Shown here one piece after another: positions 1 through 10,338 of a stretch of DNA of 64,000 nt; positions within the stretch are counted from its first letter, which is position 1, and each line of letters starts with the position of its first letter. The DNA is from Polydactylus sextarius (taxonomy: Eukaryota; Chordata; Actinopteri; Polynemidae): the NCBI GenBank assembly GCA_016801845.1, contig CM028926.1, positions 10,827,001 through 10,891,000 of the forward strand, in the 5' to 3' direction. The notes under the pieces were generated by a model that saw only the letters and a program-made list of their open reading frames with translations, was not told the DNA's origin and made no database searches. The position numbers and the translations under genes were made by a program.

Positions 1-240
1 GAACACAACTGTACACTATGACTGAGTCTTTCAGAGAACTGTATGAAAACTTTTATTGTTTTACTTTATAATTTGCTTATTTATTGTAATGTGTTCTGTC
101 ATATTAAAGTCAGATGGACTGTTATTACTTAATTTCACCGAAGTGACATTTTCTGCAGGTTTTTACTTATAATTGAGTATTTTCTTACTGAAGTATTGTT
201 ACTTTTACTTTAGTAACTACATTGTTCATGATTGATGAGT
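1..240 (+). other. 3' flank of an upstream zinc-finger paralog (partial, gene body outside the window)
   Basis: This stretch aligns with the DNA just after gene 1 (about 5114-5210 and 5480-5560). Shared features are the 'gactgagtctttyagrgaactg' region, a polyadenylation-type signal (ATTAAA at 103-108, AATAAA at 5178-5183 in the other copy) and 'ttttctgcaggttttt'. The simplest reading is that the window opens in the 3' UTR or flank of another tandem copy of gene 1. No coding sequence of that copy is present here, so this is inferred from homology to the second copy. Confidence 0.55.
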
Positions 241-271
241 GTGTTGCGTGTTACTATTTTAATCTGTCCAA

Positions 272-342
272 ACTTGCAACCCGTCGAGGGGCTCCACCCC
301 ATGACCCTCAACAGGATACATGGTGTAGTTAATGGATGGATG
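272..342 (+). repeat. Interspersed-repeat tail fragment
   Basis: The segment reads 'gcaacccgtcgaggggctcc', then 'accctcaacaggataca', and ends in tandem ATGG units. This arrangement (a short conserved end followed by 'atggatggatgg') is typical of the tails of old teleost interspersed repeats. Only a tail is left, so the family cannot be named. Confidence 0.5.
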
Positions 343-408
343 GTTTGTAACATGTCTGGAATCAAGAATCTTTTATTTTCACTTTAGTTGTTTTTGTTAG
401 TGAATTTG

Positions 409-692
409 ATTGTTGATTGCAGAGCAAGAAATATGTTTTCAAAATGTTTTAGACGTTTGCTATTAAAGTCCTGGACCTCAGATGAACAGTTGAATCCATT
501 TGTATTGAAACAGTAAATATGTGAAATGCAGAAACTGAACAAACAGCATCAGATAAAATGAACTGGCACTGACCCTCGACCCCATCTTGAAGTGTCATTA
601 TTAAGATTCCTACAGTTTGTTTGAAAGTTGATGAAATTAAAACTGAGACTGAAAAACAAAGACGTCTCTATGTGTCACTGCAATAGGAAGAA
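409..692 (+). repeat. 284-bp direct repeat, copy A
   Basis: This block is repeated in the same orientation at 5554-5837. Both copies are 284 bp, and reading them side by side I see one difference (ctcGacc against ctcAacc). It is part of the duplication that made the zinc-finger cluster; the near identity points to a recent copy or to gene conversion. It has no convincing open reading frame. Confidence 0.9.
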
Positions 693-863
693 TGAATGTA
701 TCTGTTCTAGAGAGAACAAGTCAGCACTGTCAGCTACAGAGACACAATTAGAGTCATATTCACACTCCAGATCCAACAAGTTATTGTCCAGATCTTCCTC
801 TACATCCAGTCCACACTCCATACCAGTCGGTGGCGCTAATGCACCAAGTTAAGCTCCAACCGC

Positions 864-870
864 TATAAAA
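864..870 (+). promoter_or_regulatory. TATA box of zinc-finger gene 1
   Basis: TATAAAA lies about 195 bp before the ATG of gene 1, in a locally less AT-rich stretch. It would place the transcription start near 895. This is position and motif only; no transcript was available. Confidence 0.45.
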
Positions 871-1058
871 CACCAAGTAGAAGAAGGTCGGTTGTTCCTG
901 GTCCAGTCTCCGCTACAGTCGCTCTGGTTGTGTTGTTCCAGTTTCTGGACTGAGCCTCTATTTTATCTCGGTACCGCTTCACCTGAAACACGGAGGGTCA
1001 GGTCCGCGTCTCGGAGGATCTCCTTCCTTCCACCACGTGTTTTTGGTTGGTTGTGAAA

Positions 1059-4000
1059 ATGTCTGCAGGACACAAGTTGAGAGAGTTGGTTGAACAGCGA
1101 CTAAGAGAGACTTGCTGCTCTATGGACACAGTTGATTCTATATGTGGACTCATTGACAGAGTCACAGCGGAGTACGAGGATGAAATTGATGGTTTAAGAC
1201 AAGAGATACAGCGATGGAGACACCTGGAGGCTGCTTTCAACCCTCGAGTTCAGTTGAACAGAGTCGGTGAGTCCTCTAAAGTCTGAGTCCTGGTCTGTTT
1301 AAAGCTCGTTTTAGATATTTTCTTCCTGTCGTGTCACCTTATATACAGGTGGTGTCTTCACACTGTGGTGTATCACTGGTATCTACTGTGGCGTTAGTCC
1401 ATCACCCTGTGTTGGGACTGTTAGCAGGTATGTGTGGGACATGATGATACTCTCCATCAGTACTTTACACTGGTGTGGTTTAGTGTGTAATGAGGACACT
1501 GGACGCTGTGGACTCTCGTTAGGAGCCTGTTTACTTGTGTACGCGGGAACAACATACAACACACATGCGTTGCGGAGGTGCTGAGTGTTATGGGAGTAGT
1601 GGTCCTACTACTACACATCCTCCTTTTAGCTCAAGTCATAATCTTTACAAACAGAAATAAAGTAACTCACTATCTCAAATGAACACACATGTGCGATGTA
1701 ACATTTAACCGTAACTGCTCTGTTAGTTTTCTTTAACAAAACACTTATCCTTTTTTTTTTTCCCAGCCTGAACACATACAGCCACATTATGTTTTTAACC
1801 GTATGACCACTGAACACTTTGAACACATATAAACTGTAAATATTAAAGTCTCTCTCTCTCCACTTTCTCCATCATGTCGACGTCTGGAAGTGCCCTTTCA
1901 AAGATTATGTTGAAGTTTTGTTACTACAGTCAGTTGACCGATGTGTGATTGAATGTGCACGTTGCACTGCACGGTAAACACTAGTAACTTCTGCTGCAGT
2001 AATTTTATGCAACTCAGTTTCATTTGGTCTGTAGAAAAACTGCATACTTTTGGATGTTTTCTGTTGTTGTGTTCTTTTTTGTGAGACTCACATGCATCGT
2101 GTTTTTTCACGTCATATCCACCACCACGCCCGACAGAAAAACTGCTTTTACACAAATTGTTCAGAATCTCCATCCACCGGTTTCAGCCAAGGGGATGTTG
2201 AGGTCCATTCTTTACTAAAGCAGCTTGTTTTTGTGTCACACTACACATACTTCAGCCTGTTGGCCAGCGCCTGTACTGCTCCCTTCTGAACTATTGTCCA
2301 AAAGTGTATCCATAAAGGAGCCGATCATTGCTGTGGACAGCACCACCTGATCAGCATGCCAGGAAGATGAAATAGTTATTTTCCGTGTTTTTATTTTCAA
2401 GTAATGTTGAATGAAACAGCAGGACAAAATCTTCCATTTGTGTGACACAGGACACAGGCTAAAATTGCTGTGCAGAACAATGTAAAAGCAGGACACGTGG
2501 TCACTTTATCTGTATTCTGTGTAGACAATAAATGAGTCTTTAGTGTTGAAATGTTTGTGTTGATATAGTTTTACCACAGCTGACAGATGTCTACTGCTTT
2601 AGACTTTAGACTGTTTAGAAACAGGGATGCTTCATTTCTGGGTTTGTAATACTTTATTGTTTTTTCTGTTGGAAGATAACACTGGTCCATATGTCTCTAA
2701 TGTGGATGCATCTTTCACCTCAAACATCAAAAGATTTATGGAAAAAATATCTGAAAAAAGGTTTAGATTTCTGTGCATCATTTAACTCGTGTACAGTTTC
2801 CACATTTTTTTCTAACAGACAAATTACTAACACCTGATTGTGAGATCATGTAATGAAGTTTATTTCTTTGACAAAAACAAATTTCCTGAACTTAAAGTGG
2901 TGCAGTGATGATCCTACAATAACAGACATTATTCAAGAGGACAATGAGCAGCAGAATCAGTTTATTCATCAATAACCTTGTGTCCACTGGGTCTTTGGTT
3001 GGTCTCCATGGAGACTTGGGCTCATACTGACGACCCAGTGAAGTAGCCTACTCCACAAAACTCAGGTACAGGCTCTGACCACTTATCCACAGCTTGTTGT
3101 TTGCATAACAAAGAACAGTTGGTGCTGGGACAGTTCAGTCCACATAGATGCTGATGTAGTCTGCTACAACATCAATGTTGTTAGAAAACACATGTTTGGC
3201 CACAGGTCAAAGATTATCACAGAAATGAATTGTAACTGTCCTGGTCAGAGCAGATAAACAACTATGAGGCATCAAGTTTGTCATTTGGTTGCACTAAAGT
3301 CTGTGTCTTTACTGTTCATTACAGAAGTCCAGCAGCTGTTGGTGAAGAAGGAAGAGGTTCCTCCTGAACAGCAGGACTGGAGCTCCAGTCTAGTCCAGGA
3401 GGTCCCAGAACCTCCAAACGTTAAAGAGGAACAGGAGGGACTGTGGATGGATCAGGAGGAAGAGCAGCTTCAAAGACCTGATGAGGCTGATGTCAGCAAG
3501 TTCCCTCTTGATCCTGTTGATGTGAAGTATGAAGATGATGATGAGAAACCTCTGAGCTCACAGCTTCATCAGGTCCAGACAGAGAAGGACAGAGAGACAA
3601 AGTCTTCAGTGAGCACCTCAACTGAACAGATGGAAACAGAAGCTGATGGAGACGACTATGAAGAGTCAGAACCAGGAAAAACCTTGGATCAAGACAAACC
3701 TTTACAACCGGGTAGAGATGATGAGACTTTAGACTCTTCTGGACCAGACACTGATGACAGTGAAAATTGGAACAAGACTGAAGAACCTCAGTCAGAGTTG
3801 AATACTCTGAAAAACAACGATGAGTCTGTGATTTACATCAATAGCAAGAAATTATTTAGCTGTGGTGAGTGTAGTAAAACATTCAGTCGAAATGCAGATC
3901 TGAGAAAACACATGAGAACTCATACAGGAGAAAAACCTTATATCTGCTCTGATTGTGGCAAAAAATTTAGTGAAATTTCATCTCTCAGTAGACATATGAA

Positions 4001-4730
4001 AATTCACACAGGAGCAAAACCATTTAGCTGTTGTGATTGTGGTAGAACTTTCTATGACAAGACCCGTCTGAATAGACACATGAAAATTCACACAGCAAAG
4101 AAACCACTTAGCTGCTCTGATTGTGGTAAAGGTTTTTGTTTCATAGCGGCTCTCAAAGAACACATGAGAGCTCACACAGGAGAGAAACCTTATATCTGCT
4201 CTTATTGTGGCAAAACATTCAGTCTAAACTCATCTTGGAATAGACACATGAAAATTCACATGAAAGAGAAACCTTATATCTGTTCTTATTGTGGAAAAAC
4301 ATTTAGTCAAAAGTCATCTTGGATTAGACACATGAGAATTCACACAGGTGAGAAACCATTTATCTGCTCATATTGTGGTAAGACTTATGGTTTCAGTCAG
4401 ACTCTAAACAGACACTTGAGGACACACACAGGAGAGAAACCATTTGGCTGCTCTGACTGTTGTAAATCTTTCTATGACAAGAAAGATTTGAATAGACACA
4501 TTAAAATACACAAGGGAGAGAAGCCTTATATCTGTTCTGATTGCGGTAAACCTTTTAGTGCTAAATCAGCTCTGATGTTACACATGAGAATTCACACAGG
4601 AGAGAAGCCTTATAGCTGCTCAGATTGTAGTAAAACATTTTATTACAAGTCTTCTCTGAATAAACACATGAATATTCATACAGGAGAAAGACCATATAGC
4701 TGCTCAGAGCAAAGGTCATTAACCACCTAA
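1059..4730 (+). CDS. C2H2 zinc-finger protein, gene 1 (two coding exons, 537 aa)
   Basis: Exons are 1059-1266 and 3325-4730, joined in phase 1 (donor g|gtgagt, acceptor ttacag|aag). Exon 1 begins MSAGHKLRELVEQRL and encodes a short charged helical N-terminus; the ATG at 1059 is chosen because the reading frame has no earlier ATG. Exon 2 begins with an acidic segment (about residues 70-205, starting EVQQLLVKKEEVPPEQQDW) common in percomorph zinc-finger families. Ten C2H2 fingers with TGEKP-type linkers follow from about residue 245 to 525. The expected role is sequence-specific DNA binding in the nucleus; the target is unknown. The frame stops inside an eleventh finger, and fingers beyond it have decayed (next entry). 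A polyadenylation signal lies at 5178-5183. Gene 2 is a close inverted paralog. Confidence 0.88.
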
Positions 4731-4905
4731 GAATCCACACAGAGAAACCATTTAACTGTTATTATTGTGGTAAAACTTTAAATGAGAAATAAAGGGATGT
4801 TTGAATAAGCACACAAGATTTCACACAGAAGAGAAACCTTATAACTGCATAGTCTGATAAAAGTTTTTGTCTCAACGTGAGTCTATTAACACATGAAGAG
4901 GGAGG
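4731..4905 (+). pseudogene. Eroded C-terminal fingers of gene 1
   Basis: After the stop at 4728-4730 the DNA still reads as finger fragments. These are RIHTEKPFNCYYCGKTLNEK, then a stop, and further on a decayed stretch with HTEE/KPYNC-like and LLTH-like pieces. The last intact finger of gene 1 is followed by YSCSE and then lost spacing, so a small indel near 4710 ended the array early. About two ancestral fingers appear to have been lost this way and now lie in the 3' UTR. Confidence 0.7.
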
Positions 4906-5177
4906 AATCATTTTCATGACACATTGTCAAAGGTTAAAAAATGTTTTCCCAACATTTTGGACTTTGTATTTGTATAATAACGACTTTGAGTAAATCTCAA
5001 CTTAGAATGTATAGAACCTTTATCATAATCAAGGATAAATTACCAGTTGAGTAAATACTACCCAGAGGAACCTAAAAGCTTCAAGTCTATTTCAAATTTA
5101 CACCATTTGATGTATGATGTGCACCATGACTGAGTCTTTTAGGAGAACTGTATGAAAACTTGTCATGTTTTCTGTCA

Positions 5178-5183
5178 AATAAA
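5178..5183 (+). terminator. Polyadenylation signal of zinc-finger gene 1
   Basis: A canonical AATAAA lies about 450 bp after the stop codon. The homologous position in the partial copy at the window start is ATTAAA (103-108), which supports a functional site in this gene family. Confidence 0.6.
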
Positions 5184-5216
5184 AATCAGATTGACTGTTT
5201 TTAACACACTGTTAAG

Positions 5217-5477
5217 CTGCAAATAATAGCTGAGGAGAACAGACGCCTGTCTCTTTCATTAGCCGGGGGCAGCAACATATTTGGTCAACAAACACCGGTC
5301 TCAAATAAACTTTCTCTTTGTCACTGAATTTTGCTTATTCTAACTGCCCTGCACCAACTGTGGTACTTCAGTACTTTGCCTTAAAAAATTAAACGTCTGT
5401 CTCATACAGACGCCTGTCCAAAGTAAAAGGTCTGTTCAGTCATTTGGGAAAATAAATGCTCCGGCTGTTATTTGCAG
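5217..5477 (+). mobile_element. Short inverted-repeat transposon (MITE-like), 261 bp
   Basis: The element starts ctgcaaataatagctg and ends cggctgttatttgcag, which are inverted repeats of each other with few mismatches. The homologous flank at the window start (about 115-150) runs through without this segment, so that copy is an empty site. Internally the motif acagacgcctgtc occurs twice. There is no coding capacity, so it is a non-autonomous DNA element. I cannot define the target-site duplication or name the family. Confidence 0.7.
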
Positions 5478-5553
5478 ATTTATGTTACTTTCACAGAAGT
5501 GGTGTTTTCTGCAGGTTTTTTACTTGTAATTGAGTTTTTTCATATTACATATT

Positions 5554-5837
5554 ATTGTTGATTGCAGAGCAAGAAATATGTTTTCAAAATGTTTTAGACG
5601 TTTGCTATTAAAGTCCTGGACCTCAGATGAACAGTTGAATCCATTTGTATTGAAACAGTAAATATGTGAAATGCAGAAACTGAACAAACAGCATCAGATA
5701 AAATGAACTGGCACTGACCCTCAACCCCATCTTGAAGTGTCATTATTAAGATTCCTACAGTTTGTTTGAAAGTTGATGAAATTAAAACTGAGACTGAAAA
5801 ACAAAGACGTCTCTATGTGTCACTGCAATAGGAAGAA
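5554..5837 (+). repeat. 284-bp direct repeat, copy B
   Basis: Second copy of the block at 409-692, same orientation, same length, one visible base difference. It sits between genes 1 and 2, where the first copy lies upstream of gene 1. Confidence 0.9.
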
Positions 5838-6075
5838 CTGATGTCTTTGTTTTCTTAAAAACAAAGTTGAGGTTTTGTTTGAGTTTAAGAAATTACATTA
5901 TTGTTGTTGTTGTTGTTATTGTAACCAAGGGTAATTTATCTGCCTATATTTACTAATGTTCATAAAAAAAAGAAACACAATCAGCTTTACAGCCTCACAA
6001 CAACATCATGCCGACCACACATTTACAGTTTTATCTGTTCAAAAATGAAAGGCCCACACAAACACGGTGTAAATG

Positions 6076-6081
6076 TTTATT
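6076..6081 (-). terminator. Candidate polyadenylation signal of zinc-finger gene 2
   Basis: AATAAA on the minus strand (tttatt on the plus strand) lies about 450 bp after the stop of gene 2. The intervening 6082-6527 would be its 3' UTR; I see no other feature there. Confidence 0.45.
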
Positions 6082-6527
6082 TAACAGAACTCAAAAATAG
6101 GTTGTTGTTCTACAAAAACAGAAATTATATAGTAGGTTGCACAATAATGATAAGTATCATTGTTTTATGTTGTTTCACAGATTTCTAGCAGACTTTAACA
6201 GATTTATCTGCTCTGTTTAACTTGACTTGAGAGTTGAGAGCAGCTTCAAGTAACATGAAAACACACAAGCACAAGTTTCTTACATCACAGTGTTTGTAGA
6301 TGTGCTTAGTTACATTCTTGACTGGGTTTATCTTAAGTCCTACAGAAATGATAGTGATTAAAATTACTGAATTACAAATTATATTACATTGTTTACTGTT
6401 CAGGCTTGTTTAATTTAAGCAAATTAATGGTTTCTCGCCTGAACGAGCCCTTGTAGTTTTACTAAAATCTGTCTTACGATGAAAAGGTTAATCACAATTA
6501 CAGCAGCTGAATGTCAGAAATCTAATC

Positions 6528-9500
6528 TTATACAAATTCACATTCCTTTAATGTGTCCCAAAGCGGAGGAATTTCACCGTTGCAGCAGCAAATATGTGCA
6601 TTGAGATGAACCTTGTAATGAAAAGTTTTACCACAATCACAGCAGCTAAATGGTTTCTCTCTTGTGTGAATTTTCATGTGTCTATTGAGAGCAGACTTTT
6701 GACAAAAAGTTTTACCGCAATCAGAGCAACTGAACGGTTTCTCACCTGTGTGAATCCTCACGTGAGTGTTGAGATGTACTTTCTCATTAAAAGTGCTACC
6801 ACAATGAGAGCATCTAAACGGTCTCTCTCCCGTGTGAATTCTCATGTGTCTACTAACTGCAGCTTTTTGACAAAAAGTTTTACCGCAATAAGAACAACTG
6901 AATGGTTTCTCTCCAGTATGGATTCTCACGTGCGTATTCAGAGCTGACTTTTGACAAAATGTTTTGCCACAATCAGAGCAGCTAAAAGGTTTCTCTCCTG
7001 TGTGAGTTCTCATGTGCGTATTCAGTTGTCCCTTTTCATTAAAAGTTTTACCGCAATAAGAGCAGTTAAATGGTTTTTCTCCTGTGTGAATTCGTATGTG
7101 TCTATTCAAAGCTGATCTTTGACAAAAAGTTTTACCACAGTTAGAGCAGCTATAAGGTTTCTCTCCTGTATGTGTTCTCATGTGTGTATTGAGATGTACC
7201 TTGTAGTGAAAAGTTTTACCACATTGAGAGCAGCTAAATAATTTCTTGCCGTTGCTGTAACTCATAAAAACATGTTTGTTTTTATGAGTATTTAAACCTG
7301 ACTGAGGGTCTTCAGCCTTGTTCCAAATTTCACTGTGATCAGTGTCAGATTCAGAAGAGTCTGAAGTCTCATCTGACTCTTCATAATCGTCTCCATCAGC
7401 TTCTGTTTCCATCTGTTCAGTTGAGGTGCTCACTGAAGACTTTGTCTCTCTGTCCTTCTCTGTCTGGACCTGATGAAGCTGTGAGCTCAGAGGTTTCTCA
7501 TCATCATCTTCATACTTCACATCAACAGGATCAAGAGGGAACTTGCTGACATCAGCCTCATCAGGTCTTTGAAGCTGCTCTTCCTCCTGATCCATCCACA
7601 GTCCCTCCTGTTCCTCTTTAATGTTTGGAGGTTCTGGGACCTCCTGGACTAGACTGGAGCTCCAGTCCTGCTGTTCAGGAGGAACCTCTTCCTTCTTCAC
7701 CAACAGCTGCTGGACTTCTGTAATGAACAGTAAAGACACAGACTTTAGTGCAACCAAATGACAAACTTGATGCCTCATAGTTGTTAACCTGCTCTGACCA
7801 GGACAGTTGCAATTTATTAACATGATAATCTTTGACCTGTGGCCAAAACTGTGTTTTAATGATTTAATGAGTGACAGTAGAGCTAGGTAGTACACAGGTT
7901 CATACTAAAAACCAGTTTTAATTTTTGTTGTGATATGAATTTTTCTTATGCCGGTTTAAATAGCCTAAACAACGTTAGGACTGTGATGCAGCAGGAAACT
8001 GTTTAAGTTGAGACCTTTTTTCAATGCAGCACCATTTAACACAAATGCAACAGAGCAGCTGTGTTAGTGGAGAAGTTGAGATGAAATTGGACAGAGAAAG
8101 TTTACAACCTGAAGCTGTAGCAGACGTTGAAGTTAAACATGACGACACAGAAGAACGTTTGCCAAAAAAAGGAGACGTGTTGCCCTAAAATTATTGTGCC
8201 AACAAGCAAATTGCTGCACCACCTTAGCCTAAGGTTGCCAACATTTCTGCAAGATACAGATTTTTTTTTATGTTTTCTCCTTTCTACCAAGAATGTATAA
8301 TTTTGAAACATACAGTGATATGTAATTTTGGTCATACTGCCCAGCTCCAGTATCTAAACCTGACTGAGGTTCTTCAGCCTTGTTTCAATTTTCACTGTCA
8401 TCAGTGTCTGGTCCAGAAGAGTCTGAAGTCTCATCATCTCTACCTGGTTGTAAAGGTTTGTCTTGATCCAAGGTTTTTCCTGGTTCTGACTCTTCATAGT
8501 CGTCTCCATCAGCTTCTGTTTCCATCTGTTCAGTTGAGGTGCTCACTGAAGACTTTGTCTCTCTGTCCTTCTCTGTCTGGACCTGATGAAGCTGTGAGCT
8601 CAGAGGTTTCTCATCATCATCTTCATACTTCACATCAACAGGATCAAGAGGGAACTTGCTGACATCAGCCTCATCAGGTCTTTGAAGCTGCTCTTCCTCC
8701 TGTTCCTCTTTAATGTTTGGAGGTTCTGGGACCTCCTGGACTAGACTGGAGCTCCAGTCCTGCTGTTCAGGAGGAACCTCTTCCTTTTCACCAACAGCTG
8801 CTGGACTTCTGTAATAAACAGTAGAGACACAGACAGAGACAATATACAGAAATTGTGATCCCATGAGAAACATCAAATTTAAGTCAATTTCAATTTCATG
8901 ATTACAGCAGCACAGTTAGATGTCGTGTCTGCACTGACCAGAATAGTTGCAATTAATCTGCGTGATAAACCTTGACCTCGAGCCAAAAATAAACGTTTTA
9001 CACATGTTGTCCTACACATAAGTCTGATCAGAGGTGGACGAAGTCCCCAACTTCATTACTTGGTTAAGTCAAAGTCCACTGGTGAAAAGATTCACATCAT
9101 TTGTTATTGTAATAACATCAACTGACTCATTTTTATAGTTTTATAGTTACAGTTTTACAGATGTAACGGAGTGATTACTGACAAACAACCAATCAGCTTT
9201 TAGAAGAGAAGAGGAGCAAAAAAAAAAAAACATCATCATCACAACAGAAAGTAACGGGAAGCCTGGTAGAAATGAAGTAAAATCTATTTAAAGTATTTGT
9301 CTTTCAAATGCAGTGAAGTGAAATTTAGAAGTTTCCAAAACAAACAAAACAGTAAAGACATTAAAAATCTACACTTATAAGTACAGTACTCTAGTAAATG
9401 TACTGTCACTGTCCACCTCTGTGTATGACATTATAATTATAAGTATTATTAGTTTTCCAGATCGTTGACAGACTTTAATGGACTCACCTGCTCCGTGTGA

Positions 9501-9596
9501 CTGAACCTGAGGGTTGTAAACAGCCTCCACTAGTCTCCATCGCTGTATCTGTTGCGTTTCACGTCGCTGCTCAATCAACTTGTGTCCTACAGACAT
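6528..9596 (-). CDS. C2H2 zinc-finger protein, gene 2 (two coding exons, 432 aa)
   Basis: Exons, in transcript order, are 9596-9488 and 7717-6528, joined in phase 1 exactly as in gene 1. Exon 1 begins MSVGHKLIEQRRETQQIQRW; it is 36 codons against 69 in gene 1, lacking an internal helical stretch. The acidic exon matches gene 1 almost residue for residue (PPNI against PPNV) up to the YEES motif, then lacks 17 residues. Seven complete C2H2 fingers follow (about residues 195-400). An eighth ends HICCCNGE and has lost its final zinc-binding histidine. Finger helices alternate between few types (QKSALN, NEKVHLN, HYKVHLN), a sign of internal finger duplication. A decayed copy of the acidic exon lies in its intron. 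The expected role is DNA binding in the nucleus; target unknown. Confidence 0.85.
8353..8808 (-). pseudogene. Broken extra copy of the acidic zinc-finger exon
   Basis: This is a third copy of the acidic exon of genes 1 and 2, in the orientation of gene 2 and inside its intron. The splice acceptor is intact (attacag|aag). One base is missing near 8785 (gtgaaaagg for gtgaagaagg), which breaks the frame from the splice junction. Six residues around GLWMDQ are deleted, and a Trp codon has become TGA at 8385-8387. Homology ends near 8353, before any finger. It keeps the 17-residue block that gene 2 lost, so it is not a copy of the present gene 2 exon. It could still be spliced into non-coding transcripts. 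Confidence 0.8.
9029..9421. mobile_element. MITE-like element with CAGAGGTGG termini, about 393 bp
   Basis: The left end cagaggtggacgaagt and right end cactgtccacctctg are inverted. The interior is rich in 'aagtact'-type words such as cttataagtacagtact. Elements with cagaggtgg ends and this interior are very common in teleost genomes and behave as non-autonomous DNA transposons. No clear target-site duplication is visible, and the copy looks old. It lies in the intron of gene 2. Confidence 0.6.
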
Positions 9597-10155
9597 TTTG
9601 ACATAAACGAACAAATCACAGTAACGAACCAGACGACATGACTTTCAAATGCAACAACAGACACGTGACGAGAATCAGCTCGAGTGTTTGTTTTTTGTTT
9701 TGTTTTTGTTTTTGGATAAAAATGAAAAACACGAGTAGAACAATAACAACAGCACAGTGTGCTTCCGGTTCGTATAGAACATCACTTCCGGTTAACACCT
9801 TCAGACTAAAACTAAGACCAACATATGAAATACTTTACTGTTAATATACTTTTTACTGTAATAAAAACAACTGATAGATACAAAGAAGAAGAAGAAGAGC
9901 AAGAAGAGCTCTGATGACACCACACACTATCTTTATTTATCAAACTGTTTATTTATGACGCAGTTCACATATTTATATATCTATCTATGGCAGATGCTTT
10001 TATTTTGAAAATCCCGTCCCGGAAGAAGAAGCGTGGACCCGTGTTGTGAATGGTACGATTTTTTTTCACCTAATCGACAACATTGTAGCATGAATCGCTG
10101 AATGTTTCCAGTATGAAATCGTAGAAAGTGGTAACGGACGCGTTAATTCGTCAAC
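9597..10155. promoter_or_regulatory. Shared head-to-head promoter interval of zinc-finger genes 2 and 3
   Basis: Gene 2 (minus) and gene 3 (plus) start 560 bp apart and are divergent. The interval has three CCGGAAG/CTTCCGG words (9762-9768, 9785-9791, 10019-10025), the core ETS/GABP-type motif frequent in bidirectional housekeeping promoters. No TATA box is evident close to either start. Bidirectional use is an inference from layout. Confidence 0.45.
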
Positions 10156-10286
10156 ATGTCGGACCTGGAGACGCAGGTTGGCGCCATTTTGGAGATAATG
10201 GTGAACACGACTGTGACAGAAATGACCAAAGTTACGAGCGAAAACACACACGAGTGTCCGGAGGAGAAGGTACGTGACGCCATTAG

Positions 10287-10338
<52 letters not shown>

